Positions 7,055 to 17,900 of a stretch of DNA of 64,000 nucleotides are shown piece after piece. The stretch is from assembly GCA_002840765.1 (NCBI GenBank), contig PHCE01000010.1:1-64000 (forward strand), written 5' to 3'. The position numbers and the translations under genes are program-made. The first letter of the stretch is position 1, and each line of letters begins with the position of its first letter. The notes under the pieces are model-generated. The model was not told the DNA's origin, searched no databases, and worked only from the letters and a program-made list of their open reading frames with translations. Origin of the DNA: Betaproteobacteria bacterium HGW-Betaproteobacteria-7. Its GTDB lineage: Bacteria; Pseudomonadota; Gammaproteobacteria; Burkholderiales; Rhodocyclaceae.

Positions 7055-8684
7055 TGACGTCAGCCTGCAGAACATCGACCGCATAGCGGTAACTGGTGTT
7101 GGGAGCGAAGGAATCGATCGATTCGGCAGAGAGCCAGCGCATACCCAGCCAGGCGTTCTGCTGGACGCCGTACTGGAAGCCGATCTGGTAGCCCTTGAGG
7201 TTGGTGCCGCCGAGACCGAAATCGGAATCGGTGAAGGCGTCGAGCACGGCGTCCGAACCCAGATAGCGGTAGGAGAAGCTGGCCTGCCAGTCGTGCAGGT
7301 TCTCCAGCTTGGGCATGCCGACGGTCAGCCGGTACTGGTAGCCGTAATCCTTGCCATCGGTAATGTTCAGGCCGGTGCGGCGCTGCATTTCGCCGCGGTC
7401 GAACTGGGTGTTCTTGACGTAATCGGCGGTCAGTACCACGTGCACCGGGTCGAAATGGGCCAGATCAAGCGAGGCGGTCAGGTTGACTGGGCGGAAGCGC
7501 GAGGCCAGGCCCCAGATATTCGGCGCAGTGCCATCGGTCCGGTTGCGGTCGGTGTAGAACAGGGTATTACCCTTCTGGCGCAGACCGCGACCGTACTCGT
7601 ACTGACCGAACTGGGGCACGAAATTGAGCGCTGGATCGGCTTCCAGCTCGCCTTCGATGCCATCGAAGCGATACATGGCGGCGCCCAGGGTCAACTGGCT
7701 GCGGTGACCGAGCTTGAGCCGGGCGCCGGCCTGCACACCCTGCATCCAGCGACTATCCGAAGCCGTTGGATTGCTTTCGCGGATGGGGAAGGCACCGATA
7801 GTCAGGAAGGGACGCACGGCACCTTCGGCGAAGACCGGCTTGAAGGTGGCGGCTACCCCTTCGAAACTGAGATCCTCGTCCCAGACGAGATCGGTTGAAA
7901 ACCACGGGTTGGGAATCCGGCCGCCGGACAAGGACAGCCATTCGGCTGGCTCGTATTTGAGATAAGCGCGATCGACGTGCAGCGCGTATTTGTTGAAGTC
8001 CTGGCCGAGGGTCTGGTTGGTCGACACGCGGTCGGTCGCCGAGCCGGTGGCCAGCCGGATGGCCGCCGACCATTCTTCGGAAACCCGCGCCTGCATGCCG
8101 AGCCGGGCACGCAAGCGGAGGCGGTCGCGGTCATCCTGGGTATTGGCCGTCGTCCCACGCGTGTTGTCGGCGGCGAGAAAACCGGTCGCCCGGGTGCTGC
8201 CGCCGAGAGTCGCAAAAATGTAGGCCAGCGGATCGGCGTTGCTATCCGCATGCTCTTCGTTCTGGTAACGCAGCCGCAGGTCACCTTCCCACTTGATTCG
8301 ATCCAGCCAGGACGGCACCGCATTGGGCTCCGCCCAGCGTTCCTGCTTGGCCTGGGCCAGCACTTCCTGGCGCAACTGATCGCGGATTTCGTTCTTGACC
8401 GTTTCCGGTACGTACTGGACGCGCACGGTGGCCGGCGTTGCCGCTTTCTGCTTGGCAGCGCTCCGGGCGGCGCTGGCCTGGGCAGCCTTGACCAGTTCAT
8501 CGGCCTTTTCGCGGGTGAACACACCACCATCGACCAGGGCGTCGATCAGGTTGAGCGTTGTTTCGCGCAGCATTTCCAGTGATTCGCGCTCGTCGCTGGC
8601 GCTGGCGGCCGCTGCGTTGCCGACCAGGGCCAGCGCCAGCAAGCTGGCGATTAGGCGTCGCTTGGGGGTGAACATCGGTTTCAT
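7041..8684 (-). CDS. Putative outer-membrane porin (Porin_5-like) with N-terminal coiled segment
   Basis: Start at 8684 has AGAGGAC upstream and a good signal peptide (MKPMFTPKRRLIASLLALALV, cleavage near AAAASA). The mature protein begins with a helical segment (about residues 30-110: ETTLNLIDALVDGGVFTREK and following), as in SlyB/porin-type proteins that contact peptidoglycan. A long beta-barrel follows from WEGDLRLRYQNE to the end, with many aromatic girdle residues and the terminus VLQADVNVRF. The family is commonly labelled putative porin. In this operon it is the natural outer-membrane entry route for small products such as nucleosides or phosphate, or a partner of the TonB-like protein. 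Substrate specificity cannot be read from the sequence. Confidence 0.82.
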   Translation of the reverse strand: MKPMFTPKRRLIASLLALALVGNAAAASASDERESLEMLRETTLNLIDALVDGGVFTREKADELVKAAQASAARSAAKQKAATPATVRVQYVPETVKNEIRDQLRQEVLAQAKQERWAEPNAVPSWLDRIKWEGDLRLRYQNEEHADSNADPLAYIFATLGGSTRATGFLAADNTRGTTANTQDDRDRLRLRARLGMQARVSEEWSAAIRLATGSATDRVSTNQTLGQDFNKYALHVDRAYLKYEPAEWLSLSGGRIPNPWFSTDLVWDEDLSFEGVAATFKPVFAEGAVRPFLTIGAFPIRESNPTASDSRWMQGVQAGARLKLGHRSQLTLGAAMYRFDGIEGELEADPALNFVPQFGQYEYGRGLRQKGNTLFYTDRNRTDGTAPNIWGLASRFRPVNLTASLDLAHFDPVHVVLTADYVKNTQFDRGEMQRRTGLNITDGKDYGYQYRLTVGMPKLENLHDWQASFSYRYLGSDAVLDAFTDSDFGLGGTNLKGYQIGFQYGVQQNAWLGMRWLSAESIDSFAPNTSYRYAVDVLQADVNVRF

Positions 8685-8716
8685 GAAGTCCTCTCTGCTT
8701 TCGAATTCGGTGGGGC

Positions 8717-9361
8717 TCAGGCGCCCCGGCTGGTGATGCGGATGCGCCAGGGTTGCGGCACGTTGTCGGGGGGGGCCTCGCGGATCGGCGGCATCTGCAT
8801 CAGGGCTTGGCGCAACAGGCCGTCCACCGACTCGTTGCCGGTGCTCTGCCCCAGTTCGGCGCGCTCGATTGAGCCGTCCTGGCGCAGCCACAGGCGGACG
8901 ACGATGCGGTAGTCGGCCTCGCGCAAGCGGCGATTGCGGCTCAACTGTTCCTGCAGGTGGCGTTGCAGGCGGCTGGCGTACAAGCCCTGCTGCATGCCAC
9001 CCATGCCGACCTTGCCACCGACGTAGTCGCTGCTGACGGAACCGGCAGCGAAAGGTCCGTCGCCATCGCCGGCGGCGCCTTCCATCTTCAGCGGCTCGTT
9101 CTGCGCCGGTTGCGGCGCTTCCATCTTCGGCGGCTCGATCTTGGCTTCCTTGAGGTCCTTCGGCGGCGGCGGTTTCTCTTCCTTCGGCGGCGGTGGCGGT
9201 GGTGGCCGGTCGGGAATCAGGGTCAGGGTCGGCGGCTTGCGCGGCTTGCTCGGCGTGCTGTCGAGCAGACCGGATATGCCCCAGCCGATCAGCGCCAGCA
9301 CGGCGATGCCAGCCAGGGCAGCGAGCACCACCGGCCAGCGGGCACGGCTTTCCTTTTCCAT
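8717..9361 (-). CDS. TonB-like energy transducer protein
   Basis: The start at 9361 overlaps the last base of the exbD stop (TGATG). The 214-residue protein has one N-terminal transmembrane helix (about residues 10-32), then a proline/lysine-rich spacer (residues 36-85, with PPPPPPPKEEKPPPPKD) typical of TonB. The C-terminal domain contains YRIVVRLWLRQDGSIERAEL, ESVDGLLRQALMQMPP and PWRIRITSRGA, matching the TonB_C fold. Such proteins couple the inner-membrane proton motive force, via ExbB/ExbD, to outer-membrane partners. No TonB-dependent receptor is in the window; the nearest outer-membrane partners are the porin and the TpsB transporter, which is unusual. Confidence 0.83.
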   Translation of the reverse strand: MEKESRARWPVVLAALAGIAVLALIGWGISGLLDSTPSKPRKPPTLTLIPDRPPPPPPPKEEKPPPPKDLKEAKIEPPKMEAPQPAQNEPLKMEGAAGDGDGPFAAGSVSSDYVGGKVGMGGMQQGLYASRLQRHLQEQLSRNRRLREADYRIVVRLWLRQDGSIERAELGQSTGNESVDGLLRQALMQMPPIREAPPDNVPQPWRIRITSRGA

Positions 9362-9765
9362 CAGTTGCCGATCCGCGAGGTGATCAGGCCGACCGAGCCG
9401 ATGCCCATGGCCCCGGTCAGGTCGAGCACTTCGACGACACGGGCGTAATCGACCGCCGGATCGCCCTTGAGCACGACGGAAGCCTTGGGATCGCGGGCCA
9501 GCGTCGCCTTCAGCTGGCTTTCCAGTTCGGCCACGGAGACGCCGACGCCGTTGAGCAGCAGGGCGCCGTCCGGACGGATCTGGATGATCTTGATCTCGTG
9601 CTGCTCGGTGCTCGGTTTGGCCGACGGCTTGGGCAGGCTGATCGACAGCCCCTGCACCGAGGCGGTGGTCATGATGATAAAAATGACCAGCAGCACGTAG
9701 GCCAGATCGAGCATCGGCGTCACGTTGATGGTGTCGTAGGGTTTGGATTCGGTCTGGACGTGCAT
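9361..9765 (-). CDS. exbD: ExbD/TolR-family biopolymer transport protein (first copy)
   Basis: The 134-residue protein has the usual ExbD layout: a short cytoplasmic start, one transmembrane helix with the proton-conducting Asp20 in TPMLDLAYVLLVIFIIM, and a periplasmic domain ending LTGAMGIGSVGLITSRIG. ExbD sits inside an ExbB pentamer and drives TonB. It lies four bases downstream of a second exbD and overlaps the tonB-like gene by one base, so the three are translationally linked. The first 40 residues are nearly identical to the neighbouring copy, while the periplasmic domains differ clearly. This suggests an old duplication with divergence of the peptidoglycan/TonB-facing part. Confidence 0.9.
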   Translation of the reverse strand: MHVQTESKPYDTINVTPMLDLAYVLLVIFIIMTTASVQGLSISLPKPSAKPSTEQHEIKIIQIRPDGALLLNGVGVSVAELESQLKATLARDPKASVVLKGDPAVDYARVVEVLDLTGAMGIGSVGLITSRIGN

Positions 9766-9769
9766 GGTC

Positions 9770-10177
9770 TTAGCCCGGTGTGGCCCGCGTCGTGGCGAGG
9801 CCGAGGTCGGTGATGTCGTTGCGCTTGAGCAGTTCCATGATTTCCATCACCGTGGCGTACTGCACCCGGGCATCGCCCTTGATGACGATGGACAGCTGCG
9901 GACTGGACGCCTTGTACTGGACGATGCGGGTTTCCAGCTGTTCCATGGTGACCGGATAGGCATCGAGGAACAGGTCGCCATTGCTGGCGATGGTCACCGC
10001 CTTGGTCTGCGGCTTGGCCAGGCTGGCCACCGCCTGCGTCTTCGGCAGATCGACCTTGACGCCCTGCACCGAGGCGGTGGTCATGATGATGAAGATGACC
10101 AGCAGCACGTAGGCCAGATCAAGCATCGGCGTCACGTTGATGTCGTCGTAGGGCTGGTTTTCTTCCTGCAGCTGCAT
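9770..10177 (-). CDS. exbD: ExbD/TolR-family biopolymer transport protein (second copy)
   Basis: This 135-residue ExbD has a GAGGGCC ribosome-binding sequence upstream. It shares the transmembrane segment TPMLDLAYVLLVIFIIMTTA with the other copy, including Asp20. The periplasmic part (QGVKVDLPKTQAVASLAKPQ up to MELLKRNDITDLGLATTR) is different from the first copy. It starts 10 bases after the ExbB-fusion stop. Two ExbD copies behind one ExbB occur in some TonB clusters, where a heteromeric ExbD pair may form or each copy may serve a separate transducer. Here a single TonB-like gene follows, so the heteromer idea is plausible but unproven. Confidence 0.9.
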   Translation of the reverse strand: MQLQEENQPYDDINVTPMLDLAYVLLVIFIIMTTASVQGVKVDLPKTQAVASLAKPQTKAVTIASNGDLFLDAYPVTMEQLETRIVQYKASSPQLSIVIKGDARVQYATVMEIMELLKRNDITDLGLATTRATPG

Positions 10178-10187
10178 GATCAGGCCC

Positions 10188-11921
10188 TCACCGCGAATAG
10201 AGTTCGGCGGCGCGCGTCACGAACTCGTCGGCGAACACCTGCACGTCGGCCGAAACGTTCTTGATCTGGCTGGCCAGCCAGTTGTAGCCAAACAGCGCCG
10301 GGATGGCGACGGCCAGACCGGCGACGGTGGCGACCAGGGCGGCGGCGATGCCCGGCGCGATGGCGTTGACGTTGACGTCACCGGCAGCGGCAATGGCCGC
10401 AAAGGTGATCATGACGCCGACCACGGTGCCGAGCAGGCCAAGGAAGGGGCCGCCGGAAATGGCGATGGTGAGCAGCACGATCTGGCTGTTCAGGCGCTGG
10501 TTCTCGCGCACCATGCCGGCATCCATCGAGGCGCGGATGGCATCGAGCGAGGCCCCGGAGAGGCCGTCCTCGCGGCCGCGGGCACGGAAGCGCTGGGCCA
10601 TTTCCTGGATGCCGATGGCGTACAGGCGGTAGATCGGCGAGTTGGCGACCGACGGATCGCCCTGCATCGCCTTCGCCTCGGTGGTATCCGGATCGAGCAG
10701 GCGGTCAGCCTCCTGGCGGAAGCGATCAATGAAGCGGTTGTTGGCCGATTTCACCAGGCCGAGGAAGTGGGTCTTGCCAACCATCACCAGAACGCTGATG
10801 ACGAACATGATGCCGAGGATGATGATGACGATCCAGCCGTCAATCGTCACCGCACTGAGCAGGATGTTCATGTAGGACAGTTCTTCGGCGGGCTCGGCGT
10901 CGCTGGTCAGCATCAGCGTATCGGGCTGCTGGCTGCCGTAAAGGGCGAGCAGGTAATCGCTGGAACGGGCTGTGGCCGCCAGGGTGACTTCGTCGATGTC
11001 GCCGCGGAAACCGCCGCCGATGCGCAGGTCGCCCTCGACATCAGCCAGCGCCACCTCGCCGGCGACCGCTTCCAGACCATCGACATAAAGCGTCAGCTTG
11101 CCGCCGATGACGGTCAGCACCACGTGCTGCCAGGTATCCTCAAGCAGTTGCGTGGCCACTGCAATTTCCTTGCCGTCCGCCGTCGCCGTCAGCTTGCCGG
11201 CGCGCAGGCCGAGGCTTAGGCCGCGGCCACCCTCGCCCTGGGCGAAGAGCAGGCCGTCGCCGGCACTGCTACCGACCGCCGGCTTGACCCAGGCAGTGAA
11301 GGTGAAGCCGTTGGCGGCAACCAGCTTGAGGGCCGGCGCTGCTGGCACGACCAGCGGCTCTCCACCCGCGAAACGCAGGGCATCGCCGAGCGGGCCGGCG
11401 ACGCGCGGTGCCGCGAAATCGGCCGGGTGATGCGCGTGGGCGGTCGCGTCGCGCGGCGTCCCGGCGCTTTCCGAGAAATGCAACACCAGCGTCTGTTGCT
11501 TGTCGTAACTGGCCTTGGCATCACTTGCCGGTGCTGCCTTGTCGTTGCCCCAATGCAGGTGGAAGGCATCGCTGCGCGCCAGCGGCACCAGTTTCGGCTG
11601 CTGCAGCCAGATCACCGCCAGTTCATTGACGGCATCGAACTTCTCGAGGTGGAAGGACAAGGGCGTCTTGCCATCGGCCGCCGAAACACGCAGGTCGCTG
11701 CCATCCGGCAGCGCCTCGGCAAACGGGAAGTTGCCAGAATGCAGGCGGACGGCAATCGGCACCTGGGCGGCGCCTTGTTTCAGCTCCACCCCGTCGGCCG
11801 TGGTGTCGATCACCGTTTTCCGGGCATGCTCCCAGTCGTCGGGAGCAAAGGACTGGGCAGCCGCCGGACCTGCACAGAGCAGACCGGCGACAGCCAGCAG
11901 GGAAAGGATTCGCTTTTTCAT
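10188..11921 (-). CDS. exbB: DUF2341-LamG-ExbB/MotA/TolQ fusion protein
   Basis: The 577-residue protein has a signal peptide (residues 1-22, ending GPAAAQ). A DUF2341 region follows (about 50-150, with VPIAVRLHSGNFPFAEA and ELAVIWLQQPKLVPL), then a LamG/concanavalin-like domain (about 165-320: NGFTFTAWVKPA, TWQHVVLTVIGGKLTLYVDG). The C-terminal part is an ExbB/TolQ proton channel (about 350-577), with WIVIIILGIMFVISVLVMVG as first helix and GPFLGLLGTVVGVMITF as the conserved channel helix. The sugar-binding-like LamG domain must face the periplasm while the ExbB helices sit in the inner membrane. The family is known from annotation but its biology is poorly understood. It is the ExbB partner of the two ExbD copies downstream. 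Confidence 0.85.
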   Translation of the reverse strand: MKKRILSLLAVAGLLCAGPAAAQSFAPDDWEHARKTVIDTTADGVELKQGAAQVPIAVRLHSGNFPFAEALPDGSDLRVSAADGKTPLSFHLEKFDAVNELAVIWLQQPKLVPLARSDAFHLHWGNDKAAPASDAKASYDKQQTLVLHFSESAGTPRDATAHAHHPADFAAPRVAGPLGDALRFAGGEPLVVPAAPALKLVAANGFTFTAWVKPAVGSSAGDGLLFAQGEGGRGLSLGLRAGKLTATADGKEIAVATQLLEDTWQHVVLTVIGGKLTLYVDGLEAVAGEVALADVEGDLRIGGGFRGDIDEVTLAATARSSDYLLALYGSQQPDTLMLTSDAEPAEELSYMNILLSAVTIDGWIVIIILGIMFVISVLVMVGKTHFLGLVKSANNRFIDRFRQEADRLLDPDTTEAKAMQGDPSVANSPIYRLYAIGIQEMAQRFRARGREDGLSGASLDAIRASMDAGMVRENQRLNSQIVLLTIAISGGPFLGLLGTVVGVMITFAAIAAAGDVNVNAIAPGIAAALVATVAGLAVAIPALFGYNWLASQIKNVSADVQVFADEFVTRAAELYSR

Positions 11922-11969
11922 GAACAGTACTCGTGGTTTCTTGTGGAATCGGTCGGGGTTGTCGGGAAA

Positions 11970-14900
11970 TCAGCCAGGAGTGGCGCTTTCATCGCATTCG
12001 CCACGCTTGCCGTCGCGCGTCTCGCCGCACTCGAGCACTTCGACGGTCAGCAGACCGGAAGCGTCGTCACGGCGGCCGGCGGCAGTCGGCGCCTCCTCCA
12101 GCAGGCGGTTCTCGTTGTTCGTCGTACTGATCGCCGCCACCGGGGCAGCAGCCGTGGCCGAAGCCGGCGCTCCGCTGACGGCGCCACCGGCCTGGATGTT
12201 GCTGGCGTTGAGGATGACCTGAGCGCCGAGGGTGATGTTGCCGGTACTGCGCAGCCCGGCATCGCCGGCGTCGATCGTGCCGTCCGGGGCGAACAGGTAC
12301 ATGTTGGCCGGCGGCGTATCGTCGCGCGAAGCCAGCGTCCCGATACCGGAACCGGCCACCGAATTCGACGCGTCGAGCACGATCTGGCCGTCGCGTACGA
12401 CGAGCACCGGCGGCGGTGTGGCACTGACCGTCTTGGCGCCGTCGCCGGCATTGATGATGCCCCGGTCGGCCCAGACAAGGATGTCGCTGCCGCCGAGGGT
12501 AAACACACGCTGCTGGTTGACCAGGAAGTCATCACGAAGCATTGCCTGGATGCTGCCACCACGGAAGGTGAACAAGCCCAGGTCGGAGGGCTTCTTCTTC
12601 GCTATCGTCTTCTCGTCCGGCGAGGCCAGACCGACGGTCACACCACCGGCCGGTGCCAGCAGTTCGATCTTGCCATCCTGCTCGGTCTTCACCGTGCTGT
12701 AGAAGAGATCGATATTCGCCGGCTTGAGCGTCGCGCTCGGGAAAAGCGCGGCGATGGCCGCCCGGCCCTCGGCGTAGCCGGCATAGCCAGCACCGGTCTG
12801 GGCGGCAAGGCCGGAATCGCGGAGCAGTTTGAAGAAAACGGTGCGCAAACCAGCCTCCGAGACATCCCCAACGGCAATCCCCTTGCCCTGCAGCCAGGCG
12901 AGAAAGCCGGCGTAGTCCGGCTTCGTCGTGCCGGCAAGCACTGTGATGTCGGCACCGCCTTCCGGCAGGTACGGATTTTCGAGGTTGCCGCGACTGATGA
13001 TGCCGGCTGAAACGCCCAGATTGACGCCTTCTCCGCCAATCACTTCGAGACGGCCGGGGCCGCTTGTCTGGATGCGACTTTCCAGCGCCCCGGGCACATT
13101 AATGTCGGATGGCATCAAGAGTTGGCCAGCCGCTTCGATGCGCGTGACGTCGCTGGCACTTGCGTGCTGCGTGATGATGCTCAGATTCTTGATATCGCCG
13201 CCGGCCTGAACAGTTGCCGCCTCATTGAAGTTGGCGACCGATGTGGCCGTCTTACCTTCGATGTCGCCAGCAAGCGCAATGATCCGGCTCGGCTCCCGGT
13301 CGTTCCCATGCCAAAGCGAGCTGCTGTGCACCAAACTGGCCGCCGTGATGTCCGAGCCGAACGGGTCGGCGCCCTTGTTGCTCGAACTGACCACAGGATT
13401 AGTCAGACTTGGCAGGCGTTCCGCCGGAATGTCCATCTGCATCAGCGAATCGACGATGACATTATTGGCAGCCAGCAGATCAAGCTGCCCTTCACTTCCC
13501 GGCCACTGCAGGATTTTTGCCTTGACGTCACCATTGAGGGCGACGACGGAGACACGTGATGGCGCCATGTCGATCGGCTTCGTCCCGGAGTAACCCTTCA
13601 TCGCGGCACTGGCATCCCCTGTCAGCGCCCTGATTGCCAACGAACTATCCGGGCCATAGGTGCCGATGCGCATGCGGTAGCCGATCGTATTGTTGCCGTA
13701 ATGTGTGTTGACCGACGCTCCCGCCGTGTTCTTCGGAGCCCCTTGAGGGAAGGAGAGTGGATTGAAGATGCTGCCGATGCTGGTCGAGCCGCCGGCGTTG
13801 ACGACGGCGGTGGTATTGCCAAGCGCAACTTGCGTGTCATTGAGGATGTCGCGGGCCGCAGCAAGGTTCAAGCGCCCGGTTTCGGCGTAAAACTGGCCAC
13901 CATCGATCGTCTTCGCCGTCACCTTGAGGTCGCCGCCCCCCTGGATCACCGCCAGATCGGGACGCGCCTCGCCGGCGATGCCGGGAACGCGGCCGTTGGT
14001 CGCCACCGCAGCATTGACCTTGCCAATCGTGCCGCCGGCAGCCAGCGCAATATCGCCCCCGCCGAAAGTCGCGAAACCCTGCTGCAGAGATGCCATACGC
14101 GCCCACCACTGGGTGCTGTCGTAGCCCTTGCTGTAAGTGATCAGCCAGTCACTGACGCTGCCCGTCTTGGCTTGCGTGATGTTGCCACCGGCGTTCACCC
14201 GGATTTCGCCACCGTTCGTCGTGAAGTAATTGCGCTGGCCAGTAGCCGACGTGTCGCCGGCGGCACCGGCTGAGGCGAAGTTGGCTATCACCGTCGCGTC
14301 GGCACGGCCGGCGGTGTAGACGACGGCGCGGTCCGCCAGGGTGACGTTACCTTGCGCCGCCAGTGTGATGTCGCCAGTCCCGGTACGCACGACCTTGGCG
14401 CTGGCGATGTCGAGGTTGCCACCGCCCGCGCCGGCCTTGACGGCCGTGACGGCGGCAGCACCGGTGTCAGCCCCGGCCACCAGGCGATAGCTCCAGCTGG
14501 CGTCGCTACTATCCACCTTGGCGTCGCGTCCGGTGGCCAGGAAGGCTCCTGTGGAGTTGGCCGAGGCCTTGGTGAATCCATCGCTGATCGAGTTGTTGAT
14601 CTTCAGGTTGTTCTGCGCCCGCAGCGTCAGCACTCCAGCCTCGTCGGCGAAGCGCAGAGTAGTGAAGTCGAGATCGGCAGCAATGGTGAAATCGCCGCTT
14701 GCCGCCCCAACGATCTCGACGCCCGGCCGTACGTGGAACTCGGCATTGCTGCCAAAGCCGAGCTGGCTGCGCAGGACGCTCATGTTGGCCGTCGTGTACA
14801 AGGCGCTCAGGTCATTCTTGATCGACGTCAAGCCGAGCGTGGTACCGCTGGTCGTGCCAGCATTCAGCGCCGTGTAGTCGCCACTGTAGCGGCTGACGAT

Positions 14901-17900
14901 CTCGGCGCCGACGTCGCGGGCGCCGGCAACCGAACCGGCGAGTTTGATGTTGAGATCGCCAGCATTGGCGATGCTTGCCGATTTATCGGCGCGGAAGCTC
15001 ACACGGCCGCCCTGCGCCGCACTGCCGGTAGCGGCGCCGACATCAATGTCGCTGCCGGCGACCGTCTTGACCTTGCCGCCGGTCGACGCCAGTAGCACGT
15101 CGCCGCCCTGGCCGCGCGTCCCGGCGTTGTTGATGTTTTCCACCACCTCCTCCCCGCGCGCGAGCAGCGTGCCACCCAGTTCGACATCGCCGTTGCGCGC
15201 CTGCAGCGCAATGCTGCCGCCCTTGCTGCCCGAGGCGTCGATCGTGCCGCCGGCCCTGATGTCGATACCGCCGTTGTCGGCGGCAATGCTCACCTCGGCC
15301 GCGCGAATCGATTTCGTCGCACCGGCGTTCTCGTTCAGCACCAGGCTGCCGTCACGGCGACGGATGTCCCACTGCCCGGTGAAATGCTGCTCGGTGCCAC
15401 CACCGGCCAACGACTCGGTGACCGCGTCGGCGAGGTTATCGAGGCGCAGGGTCTGCGCATCCGCACGCAGCGTACCGCCCTCGCCACCGGTGCCGCGCAG
15501 CGTGCCGGCCACCGCACTGACCTCGCCCTTGGCAGCAAGAAGATTCAGCGTGCCGGCATTGCCACCGCCTGTGGCGGCGGAAACCGAAACGCTCGCGCCA
15601 GCGCCGACGGCGACATTGCCTTCGGCCGCACTCAGCGTGATCGTCCCGCCATCAGCGTAAGCCGCCGTATCGGCGAAGGCGATACGACGCCCCTCGGCGG
15701 CAAGGCGCGCGCCTTCGCCGATGACGACGCCATCGCTGGCGTCGCCACCGGTGGCGGCAAGCGTGATACGGCCGGCGGCGGTTTCGATGCGGCCGGCGCT
15801 CTTCAGTACATTGCCGTCGTCATCCTTCAACGCCGTCACCTCAAGCGATTTGCCGCGCAGTTCGAGTGCGCCACCGAGGCCAGTTTCTTCGCCGACGAGC
15901 GCATTGCCACCGCGCACGATCGTCTTGCCGCTGGCGGCGAGCAGGTGGTCGGCCGTGCCGACAGTGGTCACCCGGCCAGCATCGATGGTCAGTTGCGTGG
16001 CGTTGCCGCTGCCACCCACATTGTCGATGCTGGTTACGCCGCGCCCGGCAAAGCGCAGGTCGCCGCTGGCGAGCAGATCGACCGCGTCAAAGCCGCGCAA
16101 GGCAAAACCGGTTGTCTCGTCATCGCGCGTCGCCTGGTCGGCAACGTTGTCGGCGAAGACGATCTGCCCGGCATTCACCTGCAGCTTGCCTTCGCCATTG
16201 GCGACGAAGCTGGCCGCAGCGCCGCTGGAATTCTCGAAACGCACCTGCTGCGCAGCAATCTTCGCCGTCTCGCCGACGGCGCCATGACCGGCGATGCCTT
16301 TAGCGCTGAGAATCAGTTCCTTGAGCGTCGCCGCACCGAGTATGGCGTTATCGTAAAGGTCGAGCGTGCTGTAACTGGTCAGGCGCAACTGGTCGACGGT
16401 GGTCAGACGTGCGACATCGGCTGGACGCAGGTTGAAGCCCTCGCTGGGCAGCGGGGCATTGCCTACGACGTTGATACGGCTGGCGCCGATGGCCAGCGCG
16501 CCGCCGTTACGGCTGCCGTCGCTCTGCCGGGTGCCGACTTCAAGCGCCCCGTCGACCGTGGTTTCCTTGGTCGCATCAAGGACCACCGAGCGGCCGGCTA
16601 CGGCAGCGTCGGCCGCCACCGTCAGCGTGCCCTTGCTGCTGTTGGCGCCGGTACGCTCCGGCGCCGCCTGACTGCCCTCGGCCACGCGCAGGAAGGCCCC
16701 GTCACCGCTCAGGGCGATGCTGCGCTCAGCGGCGCTACCGGTCGATTCGACGCGACTGCCGGAAGTCACCGTGACCGCATCCTGCGCCGTCAGCATCACC
16801 TCCGCAGCCGTCAAGGCACGCTCGATAGCACGCGTACCACCGGCATTGCCGGCGTTGGCAACGACCACCTCGTCGGCGATGGTCTCGATCGCGGTAATAC
16901 CGTCGGTGTTGCTGCGCGTACCGCCGAGCAGCAGACTGGAGGCGCCGAGGGCGACGAGTTTGTCCTGGTCTATCGCCGACCAGGTATCGTCGACGGCAGT
17001 CGCCGTGCCGTCGCTGACCAACAGCTTCGGTGCCGCAAGGTCTAGTTCGAGACCGATGCCGGCACGTTGGCGGCCATCGGCGGCGGCAAGCGTCGCCGCG
17101 CGGGTCGCGATGACACTCGGGTCGAAGAGCAACTTCTCGCGACCGATGACCGAAAGCTGTCCGGCGTCGCCGGAAAGTCGGGCGCCGACGCTATCGAAGA
17201 AGAAGTCGGTAGCGCTGGTCAGCGAGTAGCGGCCACGTCCGGCGACGACGCTTGGGCTAGCCAATTCGACCGTCAGCGGCTGCTGCGAATAAGCCGTGTT
17301 GCCATGGGCATGGCTTGCCGCCAGAAGCGTCGCATTCGCCAGCCAGGAACCATCGGCCTGCGGGCGCGCTTGGGCGACGACAGCGTTCGAAGTCGGCTTG
17401 ACGCTGACCAGATAAGCCCCGGGAAGCAGCGCGTAGCGTGCCGGCAGCAGCATGTAGTTGCCAGCGGCAAGCCCGCTGCCGTTGCCGTCGATGCGGATCT
17501 GGTCGCCGGCCTTGAGCGTGGGAACAAGGTCGTAGCTGTAGGTCGTCTTGCCACTGCTGTCCTTGCCGGTCGCCTTCGGTGCCGAGACACCGTAAAGGCC
17601 AAGCGCCGAAGCGTCGAGACCAGAGAAGCGCCCAAGCCAGTCGGGCACCACGGCGAACAGGGTAGGATTGGCTCCCTCAGCGGCAAGCAGTAAATCGAGC
17701 TTGCCGGTGGCCCCCGGGCTGAACTCCCAGGCGAAGGCCTCGCCGCCGCCGGAGAGATTCAGCGTGGCGCCGGCTTCGACCGTGCTGTCGCCGGCGTCGA
17801 TGCGGATACGCTTTTCCGGCGCCGCGGCAATTTCCTCGAGCGACTTTGTCAGGCTGCCATCGTTCCAGGTGCCGGTGGCGAAATTCCACTGGCGACCGGA

